Assembly: GCA_028822935.1 (NCBI GenBank)
Contig: JAPKCM010000016.1
Coordinates: 1-64,000 of the forward strand
Origin: Akkermansiaceae bacterium
Lineage (GTDB): Bacteria > Verrucomicrobiota > Verrucomicrobiia > Verrucomicrobiales > Akkermansiaceae
Length of the DNA stretch: 64,000 nt
Reading direction: 5' to 3'
This document shows, in pieces, positions 49,158-58,786 of this stretch. Under the pieces are notes generated by a model. It made no database searches. It worked only from the letters and a program-made list of their open reading frames with translations, and was not told where the DNA came from. Made by a program: the position numbers and the translations under genes. The stretch's first letter is position 1, and each line of letters starts with the position of its first letter.

Positions 49158-49894
49158 GGCTTACGTTTAGGAAAAAGACGAAGTCCCAGAATGGTCAAAA
49201 CGATCACACTGATTGCCGCAAGATCGGTAAGAAGCGTCCCGCGTAATCCAAAAAGTTTCCCTGAATGCGCATCCAGAATCACCCGCGAAAGCGGCATCGC
49301 ATTGCGAGTTCTAATGGCCGATTCCAACTCGTCTCTCGCCCCATCCTCAAGAAGCGAAAGCGAAGTAGTCGACAATAAAATCTCGGCTTCTTCAAAACTC
49401 AAAAAGTCATCCGAAAAACGATAAGTTTCACCAGCAGATCGAAGCACGAGTTGCTGACCTTCAACTCCAACCCCCTCCACCGGAAGAGGCGGCAGCGAGA
49501 GTTCATCGAGATCGAGTTCCATTTCGCCAGAACCATTCACAATCGCGACTCGCTCATCCGTCGCAATGACGAGACGATTCTTCACCGCCACCCCACCGAC
49601 CAGATTTCCATTCAGTTGCAGATCCTCGTGATCGAGAAAGAGCAACTTTCCCCACTGACTCACTTTCCGGTCTCCTACCTGGATCCCTCTCGGATCTCCC
49701 TCAGGGACTTGATTATATTTTTTCAAGATCCACCCCGTTGAAACCTCGGACTCATTGAGCCCCAAAAACGCCGCATGATTCAAAAGGAGTCCACTAATCG
49801 ACAACCACAAGAGAGGAATCGCCGCGACAAGCCCCAACCAACGATGCCAGCTACGGGCATTGCGGCGTCGACGTTTCAGGGTGGGCTCGGTCAT
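49154..49894 (-). CDS. PepSY-associated TM domain protein
   Basis: RRNARSWHRWLGLVAAIPLLWLSISGLLLNH and C-terminal ILDAHSGKLFGLRGTLLTDLAAISVIVLTILGLRLF. Confidence 0.82.
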   Translation of the reverse strand: MTEPTLKRRRRNARSWHRWLGLVAAIPLLWLSISGLLLNHAAFLGLNESEVSTGWILKKYNQVPEGDPRGIQVGDRKVSQWGKLLFLDHEDLQLNGNLVGGVAVKNRLVIATDERVAIVNGSGEMELDLDELSLPPLPVEGVGVEGQQLVLRSAGETYRFSDDFLSFEEAEILLSTTSLSLLEDGARDELESAIRTRNAMPLSRVILDAHSGKLFGLRGTLLTDLAAISVIVLTILGLRLFPKRKP

Positions 49895-50448
49895 TTGATG
49901 GAGTCGAGATACAAAGCAAGACGAGCGAGTTTAGTCAAGGCGCGCACCGAAAGAGTAGCCCCCGCAATATTTTTCACAGGCCGACTCAATTGATTTCCTC
50001 CTTTAAGCTGCGCTCCTTCAAGCTGTTTCGTGAAAGCCGGCCTCGCCACCTCCCAGCCGTGGGTCTCACGATAAACGAGAACCTTGACCGTCGAAATCTT
50101 TCCTCCAGACACCACGTATCCCGTCGTGATGTATTCCGCTTTGCCGATTTCCTCCAAAATGAAAGCGGTCTTTTTTCCCACGGACCAATACCGGATCGAA
50201 GTCGTCTTATAACGCTTCCCCAGAATCGCGCGCACCGTTTTTTGCTGAGTCGCATTCAGCGCGATCGCCTTGGCCGCTGGAATCTCCCCCAAATTTCCGC
50301 CGATAAAATCGGAGGGCTTTTGGTAAACTCGCTCAGCCGAGAAAGCGCTCCCCCCGGAAAGGAGGAGCGCAGTCACGAAAAAGAGCGACCGCAGCTTAGA
50401 AGCTGTAGCCGACACCAAAATTGAGAGTATTATTATCGGATTTCCCAT
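49891..50448 (-). CDS. FMN-binding domain protein
   Basis: Signal-like FFVTALLLSGGSAFSAE; TGYVVSGGKISTVKVLVYRETHGWEV...LKGGNQLSRPVKNIAGATLSVRALTKL. Start uncertain. Confidence 0.8.
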   Translation of the reverse strand: MGNPIIILSILVSATASKLRSLFFVTALLLSGGSAFSAERVYQKPSDFIGGNLGEIPAAKAIALNATQQKTVRAILGKRYKTTSIRYWSVGKKTAFILEEIGKAEYITTGYVVSGGKISTVKVLVYRETHGWEVARPAFTKQLEGAQLKGGNQLSRPVKNIAGATLSVRALTKLARLALYLDSIK

Positions 50449-51637
50449 CTTGCTTGAGAACATTGTAGTCAGCCTTGATGACGACATTGTCAATCGGCCA
50501 GTAGTTTACACCTGCGGTGTATTCATCGACTTCCTTGCGAGTTCCCGAAGCATATTCATAGCTGCTATAACGTCCAAAGACTCCAACCTTACTGCCATTT
50601 TCGAAACTCCAACTGTAAGAAGGCTCCACGAAGTAACCCCACTGGCTGTCAGCATCTGCTGCCTCGAAAGAAGCTCCATCAATCTCCCAATGAGAAACGA
50701 GAGCGCGAATGGCAAATCCTCCTGAGTTATATTGTGCTGCAGCACCGAGCAAGAGAGCCGAATTATCTTCCGCACTGCCACTTGCGATATCGCTCTGGAA
50801 GTTTGCGAACCCGCTCACACTCAGGCCATTTCCACCAGCGTAGCGAACCCGGGCAGAAGCCGCCCAATTCGTCGCATCCGCTTCCGCTACCTTCTGGCGA
50901 CCCGAACGAATGCTGAAGGCTTTTGAACCTGCGGTCGGAACATCTAGTCCCGAGTGGACGCCGAAATCAAATCCGAGCCCGCTATCGAAGTTCTTACTTA
51001 CCGAAGCACCTCCCTCCCACCATGTCGTGGGGATGATGTTCTTTTCAACGTTGTTCCGCTCAACTCCATAAAAGGTATTGGGCTCGTGAGTCTCGTTGAG
51101 AAGCCCAAGTGGAAGGAGATAGACACCTGCCTTTGCACTCAATCCCTGATCGAGATCGAACTCGATGTAAGCCTGCTCCAACTCGACTTCACCGGGCTTC
51201 CCGTTTCCGGAAAGGGAGTGCTCTAGTTCGAACTCCGAGAAGAATTTAATCCGATCGTTGAAGCGGTGATTCAAGAAAAGCACCCAGCGATGAAAATCGA
51301 TCTGATCCTTATCCCCCGTGTTTAGGTGAAGCTCACCGTATCCTCCGATCGTCGTTTTTTCATACCAACGACTCCCTCCTGGATTTCCAAGGAAGGCGTT
51401 ATCGATGCTGCTTCCCCCGGAAGGAGCAGCCACCACCGATGAACGAGGCCCCGAAGACTCGGGCATCGAAATGGTTTCCTGTTTTGGGGGTTTCAATGGC
51501 CCATACTTGGACTCATATTTCTGAAGTTTGTTCTCCAGTGACTCGAATCGAGCAGCAAGTTCTTCCAATGTGACACCGGAGGCCGACGAGGCAGCCAATC
51601 CGATGACAAGAGCAGACAGTGTATGTTTAAATCTCAT
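50396..51637 (-). CDS. porin (phosphate-selective porin O/P-like beta barrel)
   Basis: Signal peptide, short coiled coil (LEELAARFESLENKLQKYE), GGYGELHLN, alternating strands, aromatic C-terminus (GVGYSF). Confidence 0.83.
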   Translation of the reverse strand: MRFKHTLSALVIGLAASSASGVTLEELAARFESLENKLQKYESKYGPLKPPKQETISMPESSGPRSSVVAAPSGGSSIDNAFLGNPGGSRWYEKTTIGGYGELHLNTGDKDQIDFHRWVLFLNHRFNDRIKFFSEFELEHSLSGNGKPGEVELEQAYIEFDLDQGLSAKAGVYLLPLGLLNETHEPNTFYGVERNNVEKNIIPTTWWEGGASVSKNFDSGLGFDFGVHSGLDVPTAGSKAFSIRSGRQKVAEADATNWAASARVRYAGGNGLSVSGFANFQSDIASGSAEDNSALLLGAAAQYNSGGFAIRALVSHWEIDGASFEAADADSQWGYFVEPSYSWSFENGSKVGVFGRYSSYEYASGTRKEVDEYTAGVNYWPIDNVVIKADYNVLKQDGKSDNNTLNFGVGYSF

Positions 51638-51650
51638 GTCGCGCTCTTAT

Positions 51651-51671
51651 TATTGCGACTGCGTCTCAATA
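51651..51671. promoter_or_regulatory. putative Fur-like operator upstream of the porin operon
   Basis: TATTGCGAC-TGC-GTCTCAATA, a near-perfect 21-bp dyad (one mismatch) 14 bp upstream of the porin start codon. Confidence 0.55.
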
Positions 51672-51729
51672 GCAATAACTTTCTGCTCGTTTTTTCTTTT
51701 TTTATAAACCCTTAGATGTAGGTGTGTAT

Positions 51730-52092
51730 ATGCCCTCTAATAAGAGAGATGAACCAGAAGCGCCTGTTTTTCGGGAAGATTTCGCTCCCTACGGTGGACT
51801 GGAAGCCCAAGTCCACACGGAAGCAGACCCTCATCTCCAAGAAGAGCTCATCCGCACTCAAATCCATCTTTCAAAACAGCAGAGAGCTTTTCTTACTGAA
51901 CAAGCCAAGCTCACTGGCCTTTCAATGGCCGCCCAAATCCGTAACCTCATCGACACCCAAATGAACCCAAAAACAACAGACTGGGATCACAATCCCCTCC
52001 TGGAAGACACGGTCGTGGATCCCTCATTTCAGGGCTCCTCTGACGCTTCCGTGACCTCTGATTCCCAAATCTACGGCTCATACGAGGAATGA
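51730..52092 (+). CDS. putative ribbon-helix-helix antitoxin-like protein
   Basis: Central RTQIHLSKQQRAFLTEQAKLTGLSMAAQIRNLID; overlaps a PIN-domain gene by ATGA. Confidence 0.7.
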   Translation: MPSNKRDEPEAPVFREDFAPYGGLEAQVHTEADPHLQEELIRTQIHLSKQQRAFLTEQAKLTGLSMAAQIRNLIDTQMNPKTTDWDHNPLLEDTVVDPSFQGSSDASVTSDSQIYGSYEE

Positions 52093-52487
52093 TCTTTGTC
52101 GACACCTCCTTCTGGATCGCCTTCCGGAACGAACGCGACGCGCACCACGCCCGCGCAAAAATCCTGATGCAGGAGTTCTTTCGCCGACGGGAAACTCTCG
52201 CCATCACCGATCACATTTTCGCCGAGACCCACGCCTACTTTGTAAGGTCAGTTCCAAAACGTGAACAGATCATGCGCGACCTTCTCGAAAACCCCATCGT
52301 GCGCCATCTCTCCCCTACGCCAGAAGAAAGAAACCTCACTCTTTCCTGGCTCCGGGATTTCCAGGACAAGCACTGGTCCTACGTCGACGCCCTCTCCTTT
52401 GCCATGATCGAGTCGCGCAAGATCCCTGCGGCAGCTTCCTTCGACGACCACTTTGGCCAGCCCGGCACCTTCCGACATCTTCACTAA
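52089..52487 (+). CDS. PIN-domain (VapC-like) toxin
   Basis: MIFVDTSFWIAFRNERDAHH, ITDHIFAETHAYF, HWSYVDALSFAMIESRKIPAAASFDDHF: conserved PIN acidic residues. Confidence 0.87.
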   Translation: MIFVDTSFWIAFRNERDAHHARAKILMQEFFRRRETLAITDHIFAETHAYFVRSVPKREQIMRDLLENPIVRHLSPTPEERNLTLSWLRDFQDKHWSYVDALSFAMIESRKIPAAASFDDHFGQPGTFRHLH

Positions 52488-52549
52488 TAAGATTCGCCCA
52501 CTTCTGCCTTCCGCTCCCCTCCTGATCTGTCCAAGTTGGGCTGCAGACG

Positions 52550-53149
52550 ATGAATTACCAACTCAAGGATCTCTTTCTAAAAGGCGGCGGCTTCATGTGG
52601 CCCATCCTCATCCTCTCGATCATTTCCGTGATCGTGATTCTCGAACGAGTCGTCTTTTACATCATCAACCGCTACCGAGTCGGTGCTGCCATCGCACAAC
52701 TACGCAACCAAACGGCGCCCAACCACTCCTCCAACCCGCTTCTCAAGGTCGCCGCAGCCTTCATGGAGGACGTCCCTCAAGGTGAAGAGCACTGCCTCAA
52801 TGTCAGCGAACGTGAAGCCTCCCGACTCATCGCCTCCCACGAGCGCGGCCTTCGCATCCTCGCCCTCATCGCCGCCATCTCTCCTCTCATTGGTCTCCTC
52901 GGCACCGTTTGGGGTATGGTCATCGCCTTCTCAGAAATTGCCGCCCTCGGAGACAAGGTTTCCCCCGCCGATTTCGCCGATGGAATCTGGACCGGCCTCC
53001 TCACCACCGTCGCCGGTCTCCTCGTCGCCATTCCCGCCATGTCCATGGCCAAGATTTTCGAAGCACGCGTCGACCGACTCGTCCATGACCTCAACGAGGT
53101 CACCTCACACCTGCGTGAATGGTATTTCACGCGCACCACCGAGAGCTAA
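52550..53149 (+). CDS. exbB: MotA/TolQ/ExbB proton channel family protein
   Basis: GLRILALIAAISPLIGLLGTVWGMVIAFSEIA..DFADGIWTGLLTTVAGLLVAIPAM. Confidence 0.93.
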   Translation: MNYQLKDLFLKGGGFMWPILILSIISVIVILERVVFYIINRYRVGAAIAQLRNQTAPNHSSNPLLKVAAAFMEDVPQGEEHCLNVSEREASRLIASHERGLRILALIAAISPLIGLLGTVWGMVIAFSEIAALGDKVSPADFADGIWTGLLTTVAGLLVAIPAMSMAKIFEARVDRLVHDLNEVTSHLREWYFTRTTES

Positions 53150-53151
53150 AA

Positions 53152-53565
53152 ATGGCCATCACTCGCACGCGCCGCATTGATGCCGGGATCGATATGACCC
53201 CGCTCATCGACGTCGTCTTTCAGCTCCTCATCTTCCTCATGGTGAGCAGCCAATTCATCAAGCCCGACCAGCGCGTCGAACTCCCCGTCGGCCCCATCGC
53301 AAGCTCACCCGTTGATCAAGATTTTGAAACCCTCATCATCTCGATCAGCAGCGAAAATATCGTCTCCCTGGAAGGCGAAGAAATCGCACTAGAGGAGCTC
53401 ACCGGGAAACTCCGCGACGTCGTCAGCCACACCGAGATTACCTCGCTTGAAATTCGAGGCGACCGCGTCTCCCACCTTGGCACCTTCATCCAAATCATGG
53501 AAACCGCGCGTGAATGCGGCATCATCGACCTCGCTTATCATAAAAAAAATGTCCCCCCGGAGTAG
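53152..53565 (+). CDS. exbD: biopolymer transporter ExbD/TolR
   Basis: IDMTPLIDVVFQLLIFLMVSSQF. Confidence 0.93.
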   Translation: MAITRTRRIDAGIDMTPLIDVVFQLLIFLMVSSQFIKPDQRVELPVGPIASSPVDQDFETLIISISSENIVSLEGEEIALEELTGKLRDVVSHTEITSLEIRGDRVSHLGTFIQIMETARECGIIDLAYHKKNVPPE

Positions 53566-54304
53566 TCAGCCCCTCATCTGGATCTGTGTGGCCCTCCTCA
53601 CCTTGGGTCTGCATGCCGCTGCCCTCCTCTGGATCACCTTTCCAAAACACCCCGAGCCCAAGGAACTCGTGCCCCCCACCCGGCTCGACCTCTCCATCCT
53701 CCAGCCCACGCCTGCCGCTCCGGAAACGGTCTCCATCCCCGAAGCAACTCCGGAGCCATTACCAGAACCGGCCCCAACTCCTCCAATAGCGGAGCCCGAG
53801 CCAATTACTCTGCCTCCTCCAAAGATCGATCCGCCTGTAAAACCGGAGCTACCCAAACCCGATCCCACTATTCTCAAACGAGAACAAGAAAAAGCCGCTC
53901 GCGACCGCAAAATCGCCAAGAAACGCATGGCCGAAAAGCGAATCCGCGAAAAAGCCGCCCGTGCCGTAAAGGCCAAACGCGACGCCCAAGCCGCTGCCGC
54001 TCGCAAGCGCGCTGCCGAAGCCAAACGCATTGCCACCAAACCCACCATCATCATCCGTCGCAAGCCCACCTACCCACGTTCCGCACAACGCGCCGGCCTC
54101 CAGGGAACGACGACTCTCACCATCACCATCGGTACCACGGGCCGTGTCACCTCCGTCCGCATCGCCAAATCAAGCGGCCACACCGCTCTCGACAACGCCG
54201 CCGTCTCCGCCGCCCGGACCTGGAAGTTCAAACCCGCCAAAAATGGCCTCGGCCAAGCCGTCCCCTATTCAATGAGCGCACCCGTCCCCTTCAAGCTGCA
54301 ATGA
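53549..54304 (+). CDS. tonB: TonB family protein
   Basis: N-terminal TM, proline-rich PEPLPEPAPTPPIAEPEP, C-terminal PTYPRSAQRAGLQGTTTLTITIGTTGRVTSVRIAKSSGHTALDNAAVSAARTWKFKPA. Confidence 0.93.
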   Translation: MSPRSSQPLIWICVALLTLGLHAAALLWITFPKHPEPKELVPPTRLDLSILQPTPAAPETVSIPEATPEPLPEPAPTPPIAEPEPITLPPPKIDPPVKPELPKPDPTILKREQEKAARDRKIAKKRMAEKRIREKAARAVKAKRDAQAAAARKRAAEAKRIATKPTIIIRRKPTYPRSAQRAGLQGTTTLTITIGTTGRVTSVRIAKSSGHTALDNAAVSAARTWKFKPAKNGLGQAVPYSMSAPVPFKLQ

Positions 54305-54597
54305 GTGCGCCGAGTCTCCCAAGCCAAAAACTGGTCCGGCTCAAGAACATTAGAAATGTCGGCGCAGTCGCCCTCGTCTTAAGCCTCACTTTCTCTTGGA
54401 TCACCGTTTGGATCGCTCAGAGAACAATCGAAAAACTCGAAGCAAACCCAGTAATCGCCAAGGAAGACATCCTCTCTGAAATCCCGAACCTGCTCGCCAT
54501 CCTCTTCGCCCTTGGACTGATCGTCCTCATTTCCGGCATGACCACCTTGGTCTCAATCGTCCTCGTAATGATTAAATCTAAGGTTCCCAAAAAATAG
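54301..54597 (+). CDS. small two-TM hypothetical membrane protein
   Basis: 98 aa, start overlaps the tonB stop; two hydrophobic segments. Confidence 0.65.
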   Translation: MSAPSLPSQKLVRLKNIRNVGAVALVLSLTFSWITVWIAQRTIEKLEANPVIAKEDILSEIPNLLAILFALGLIVLISGMTTLVSIVLVMIKSKVPKK

Positions 54598-54637
54598 AAT
54601 TCTCCAACCACTCCTCACCATTCACAATTCAAAAATC

Positions 54638-55648
54638 ATGAGTAAGCTCAAAGTTCACAACGCAATGTGGCCCGGCCTCGTCGGGAAAGAAGAAGGCACC
54701 GACCACCCGCCCATCTCGCTCGAGCGCATGCTCGAACTCACCGCCAACTCCGAAGTCAACGGACAGAAATACGACGGCGTCGATTACTTCCTCTTCCACC
54801 CCCACACCGACCCCGACGCCTCCGAGGACGACTTGAGAAAGATCGCCGACCTCATCGCCTCAAAAAATCTCAAAGTCGGAACTCTCGTCGCCCCCGTCTG
54901 GCCAGGGACCGTCGGAGGCCCCGCCTTCGGCTCAAAAGACGACCGCGATAACTTCGTCCTCGCCGTCGAAAAAGCCTGCCGCGTCGCCAATATTTTCAAA
55001 GCCCACGGCGTCCGTGACTACGGTGCAATCCGTATCGACACCGCCGGCTCCGTCGAAGACTGGGCCAAGGACCCCGCCGCCAACACCACCCTCGCAGCCG
55101 ACACCATCAAACGCGCCGCCGCCATCGCAGCCGACAACGGAGAGCGCCTCGCCATCGAAGGCGAAATCTGCTGGGGAGCCATCCATTCATGGAAGGACAC
55201 CCTCGACCTCCTCGAAGCCATCGGCCTCCCCGAAACCGTCGGCTTTCAAGCCGATCTCGCCCACACTTACCTCTATCTCCTCGGTTACAATGCCCCCGAG
55301 CATGCCCTCATCAAAGAAGGTCATACCGACGAAGAATTCTGGCCCGCCTACCGCTCCATGGTCGACAAGCTCCGCCCTTGGACCATCGACTTCCACGTCG
55401 CCCAGAACGACGGCTCGGTCCACGGCACCAGCGCTCACGACAAAACCGGTCGCCACTGCCCCGCCGACGACCCGAACGGAAAACTCGACATCGTCAAGTG
55501 CTCCTCCGAATGGCTCAAAGACCACGCCGACCGCAAGATCAAACACATCTGCTGGGACGGCTGTATGTTCTCAAACGAATTACTGGAAGAACAACAAACC
55601 TGGAACACCATTCTCGATACGATGTTGCAGGTCCGCGACGCCCAATAA
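54638..55648 (+). CDS. sugar phosphate isomerase/epimerase (xylose isomerase-like TIM barrel)
   Basis: [86 protein letters not shown]. Confidence 0.82.
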   Translation: MSKLKVHNAMWPGLVGKEEGTDHPPISLERMLELTANSEVNGQKYDGVDYFLFHPHTDPDASEDDLRKIADLIASKNLKVGTLVAPVWPGTVGGPAFGSKDDRDNFVLAVEKACRVANIFKAHGVRDYGAIRIDTAGSVEDWAKDPAANTTLAADTIKRAAAIAADNGERLAIEGEICWGAIHSWKDTLDLLEAIGLPETVGFQADLAHTYLYLLGYNAPEHALIKEGHTDEEFWPAYRSMVDKLRPWTIDFHVAQNDGSVHGTSAHDKTGRHCPADDPNGKLDIVKCSSEWLKDHADRKIKHICWDGCMFSNELLEEQQTWNTILDTMLQVRDAQ

Positions 55649-55655
55649 AGAGAGC

Positions 55656-55930
55656 AGGCATAATGCCCTTCGGGTGCATCTCGCCAATCTTCTCCCGAAT
55701 TATCCACTACGGCGTTCGAATCCTGACGAATAAGCGCGATCTCCTTCCTGTCCATGCTGCTCTGCCGAATGCCGGGAGGGGTGTCGTCTATTACCGATCC
55801 TACGATGATAGAATTCTCCCTTCTGCCCCGGAAACACCTGGTTCTATGAACGCCCGAAGGCCTATACCTCATTGCCATCACGGGCCGGAAAAACGACGGT
55901 TTTTCTAGCCTTCCAATCGTATTATCCACA
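55656..55930. repeat. candidate non-coding intergenic element
   Basis: No convincing CDS; short GC-rich words such as ATGCCCTTCGGGTGCAT and GAAAAACgacgGTTTTTC; precedes a compositionally different ORF. Confidence 0.3.
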
Positions 55931-55936
55931 CAATAA

Positions 55937-56971
55937 ATGACTGTGAATGAAACCTTAAAAAACAATACCTCTATAAGACTGGGCTTCGTGCCCTCACACC
56001 TTAAGTTAGCGAATACCCACATTCCAGACGAGAAAGGTGAACTTCCTCGTGACGACATGGGAAGGTTGCTTTTACTAAAAGGTATTGTTGACACCTGTGC
56101 ATCCAGCCCTGTTCACATAGATGCTATTCAAATCATGTATTTCTCCGGAATATGTGATCATGATTCACAAGAGCTTATCAATGGAGTTCTAGAGATTGGT
56201 GTAGAGCCGCAGCTCATCCTCATGGTTGGAGGGCTAGACCCGATGAACTCGGCAGACGAAGACGCCGCCACAGAACTCCTCCTCAACGGTGTCGAAGTTG
56301 CAAAAAGACATGGGATTAAACATATTGGTTCCACCTCTGTTGAAGCATGGATGGCCAGCCCACCACCTGCTGATGAAGCAGATTTCGAACGAAGAAAGCA
56401 GCAGATTATTAGACTTCACTGCCGGGTTTTCCGCCAAGGAAAGATGGCCGAATCCTCAATCGAGAGTTGGCATCTCGAGTTTCTTCGTCCTGGCGAGATG
56501 AATACATTCACAAGCATTCCTTCTATTCAAAGTGTTGTGGCAGAGCTAAATAAGAAAGTAGATCACGCTTTTTTTAAGGTCTTAGTGGATGCGGCCCATT
56601 GTGGAGATGGTGATCTCACTCGTGAAGAAAATGCCCAATTAATTCATCAGTTAGCCGATGATGGACAATTCGAAATATTTCACGCCTCAGTACCAACTAC
56701 AAGAGGCTGCGTGAGCTCAGACGACAATTGGATTAGCTCTTTGCTTTCGGCCGCCGCCACTTCCGGCGCTCTAAAATATGTCATCGTAGAAGTATTCCAC
56801 CATGCTGACCCAGCTCTGCAAGCACTCAGAGAGTATGACTCAAACCATGGCATCGACACTTCGTGTGGCAGGTCATACCAGGATATCGTCAACCATAACC
56901 TAACCGATATTGTCCTGAGGTTAAATAACCTAAAAAACAGAGGCCTCATCGACTCAGGGCCTTTGAATTGA
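55937..56971 (+). CDS. uncharacterised TIM-barrel-like protein (xylose isomerase-like superfamily?)
   Basis: 344 aa intact ORF; VHIDAIQIMYFSGICDH, PQLILMVGGLDP, AKRHGIKHIGSTSVEAW, FKVLVDAAHCGDGDL, YVIVEVFHHADPALQALREYDSNHGID. Family assignment weak. Confidence 0.65.
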   Translation: MTVNETLKNNTSIRLGFVPSHLKLANTHIPDEKGELPRDDMGRLLLLKGIVDTCASSPVHIDAIQIMYFSGICDHDSQELINGVLEIGVEPQLILMVGGLDPMNSADEDAATELLLNGVEVAKRHGIKHIGSTSVEAWMASPPPADEADFERRKQQIIRLHCRVFRQGKMAESSIESWHLEFLRPGEMNTFTSIPSIQSVVAELNKKVDHAFFKVLVDAAHCGDGDLTREENAQLIHQLADDGQFEIFHASVPTTRGCVSSDDNWISSLLSAAATSGALKYVIVEVFHHADPALQALREYDSNHGIDTSCGRSYQDIVNHNLTDIVLRLNNLKNRGLIDSGPLN

Positions 56972-57160
56972 GGAGGGCAATCTGGCTTGCCATACAGGAT
57001 GAGTTTGACCGCCTCTCTATGGTTACGATAGTAGTTGAACATCATTCTGAGGTTGCGTTGTCCCTCGCAGAGGATGATTGCCAGCAGGGCGTTGCATGTG
57101 AGAGCCAGGTTCTCGGATGGCTGCCCGGACCCTCACAAAAGATCATCCTAATTTTCCAAC

Positions 57161-58786
57161 ATGTTAGCCAGCACCTCCGTCCTCCATTCAATCGATTGGA
57201 TCGTCCTTTGTCTCTACTTCGGCGGCACCATGGCGATGGGCTTTTATTTCTACCGCCGCACCCGCTCGGTCGAAGGCTACACCGCTGGCAACCGCTCCAT
57301 CCCCGGCTGGGTCTGTGGCCTCTCCATCCTCGCCACCTACGTCAGCTCCATCAGCTACCTCGCCCTTCCCGGAAAATCCTTCGCCGGCAATTGGAACGCC
57401 TTCGCCTTTTCCCTCTCCATCCCCTTCGTCGCCGTCATCGCGGTGAAATACTTCCTCCCCTACTACCGAAAAAGCGGCGCCGTGTCGGCCTACGAGCTCT
57501 TAGAAAATCGCTTCGGCCCCTGGGCCCGCATCTTCACCAGCTCTTTCTACCTCCTCTTCCACATCGCCCGCATCGCCGTCGTCCTCTACCTCATGGCCCT
57601 CCCGCTGCAGATCATCTTCGGATGGAACATCTACACAATCCTCCTCGCCACCGGCCTTTGCGTCACCATCTACTCCCTCGTCGGCGGACTCACCGCCGTC
57701 ATCTGGACCGATGCCATCCAAGCCCTCGTCCTCATGGGTGGCGCCATTATCTGCCTCATCGTCCTCCTCAATGGTGCTCCCGGCGGTCCCTCCGGCGTCA
57801 TCGAAACTGCCAACGCAAACGACAAATTCTCCCTCGGTTCCTTCTCGCTCACCGATTTCGCCTCCACCACCTTCTGGGTCATCTTCCTCTTCGGTCTCGT
57901 CGATAACCTCCGCAACTTCGGCATCGATCAATCCTATATCCAGCGCTACATCGCCTCCAAAAGCGACGCCGAAGCGCGCCGCTCGATCTGGATGGGCAGC
58001 ATCCTCTACATCCCCGTCAGCGCCCTCTTCTTCCTCATCGGCACCACCCTCTACTCCTACTACGGAGCAGACCAAATCACCGCCGCTCAGCCCGTCTCCC
58101 TCGAAGCCCCCGGAGACCTCAACGCCGTCTACGATGTTGTCACTCAGCAAAAACTCTCCCAACAAAACCTCCCCCCCGATTCCCCCGCAGCAGCCGAAAT
58201 AAAGAGCAATCTCTCCCTTACTGATGTCGGCGACCGCGTCTTCCCCCACTTCATTTCCGACAAGCTCCCCCCCGGCCTCACCGGACTCCTCGTCGCCGCC
58301 ATTTTCGCCGCCGCCATGAGTACCGTCTCCACCAGCCTCAACTCGTCCGCCACCCTCATCATGAACGATTTCTACAAGCGTTTTTTCAACCCAAACGCTT
58401 CAGAAAAATCCGCCATGAACTCCCTTTACTTCGGCACCATCCTCTGGGGCATCCTCGGCACTGGACTCGGCCTCTACCTTGTCAAAGTCACCAACAGTGC
58501 CCTCGACATCTGGTGGGCCCTCTCCGGTATCATCGGCGGAGCCATGACCGGACTCTTCCTCCTCGGCATGGTCAATAAATTCGCCACCAGCTGCACCGCC
58601 ATCTTTAGCACCCTCGCCGGAGTCCTCACCATCACTTGGATTTCCTGGCCCAAAATCACCTCTCTCTTCGGCGGCTCAGCCACCCCATTTCTCAATGTGC
58701 AAATGGCCCCCGTCATCGGCGTTCTCCTCACTCTCATCGCCGGGGCACTCTGCACCACCCTCTTTAAATCAAAACGTCCCTCATGA
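57161..58786 (+). CDS. sodium:solute symporter (SSS family)
   Basis: [98 protein letters not shown]. Confidence 0.94.
   Translation: MLASTSVLHSIDWIVLCLYFGGTMAMGFYFYRRTRSVEGYTAGNRSIPGWVCGLSILATYVSSISYLALPGKSFAGNWNAFAFSLSIPFVAVIAVKYFLPYYRKSGAVSAYELLENRFGPWARIFTSSFYLLFHIARIAVVLYLMALPLQIIFGWNIYTILLATGLCVTIYSLVGGLTAVIWTDAIQALVLMGGAIICLIVLLNGAPGGPSGVIETANANDKFSLGSFSLTDFASTTFWVIFLFGLVDNLRNFGIDQSYIQRYIASKSDAEARRSIWMGSILYIPVSALFFLIGTTLYSYYGADQITAAQPVSLEAPGDLNAVYDVVTQQKLSQQNLPPDSPAAAEIKSNLSLTDVGDRVFPHFISDKLPPGLTGLLVAAIFAAAMSTVSTSLNSSATLIMNDFYKRFFNPNASEKSAMNSLYFGTILWGILGTGLGLYLVKVTNSALDIWWALSGIIGGAMTGLFLLGMVNKFATSCTAIFSTLAGVLTITWISWPKITSLFGGSATPFLNVQMAPVIGVLLTLIAGALCTTLFKSKRPS

Noticed and set aside
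53566-54069. Minus ORF opposite tonB (Gly/Ser-rich)
   Set aside because: Antisense of the Pro/Ala/Lys-rich TonB linker.
57500-58249. 249-aa minus ORF and other overlapping ORFs within the symporter
   Set aside because: Acidic, Gly/Glu/Asp-rich antisense frame; symporter TM motifs are on the + strand.
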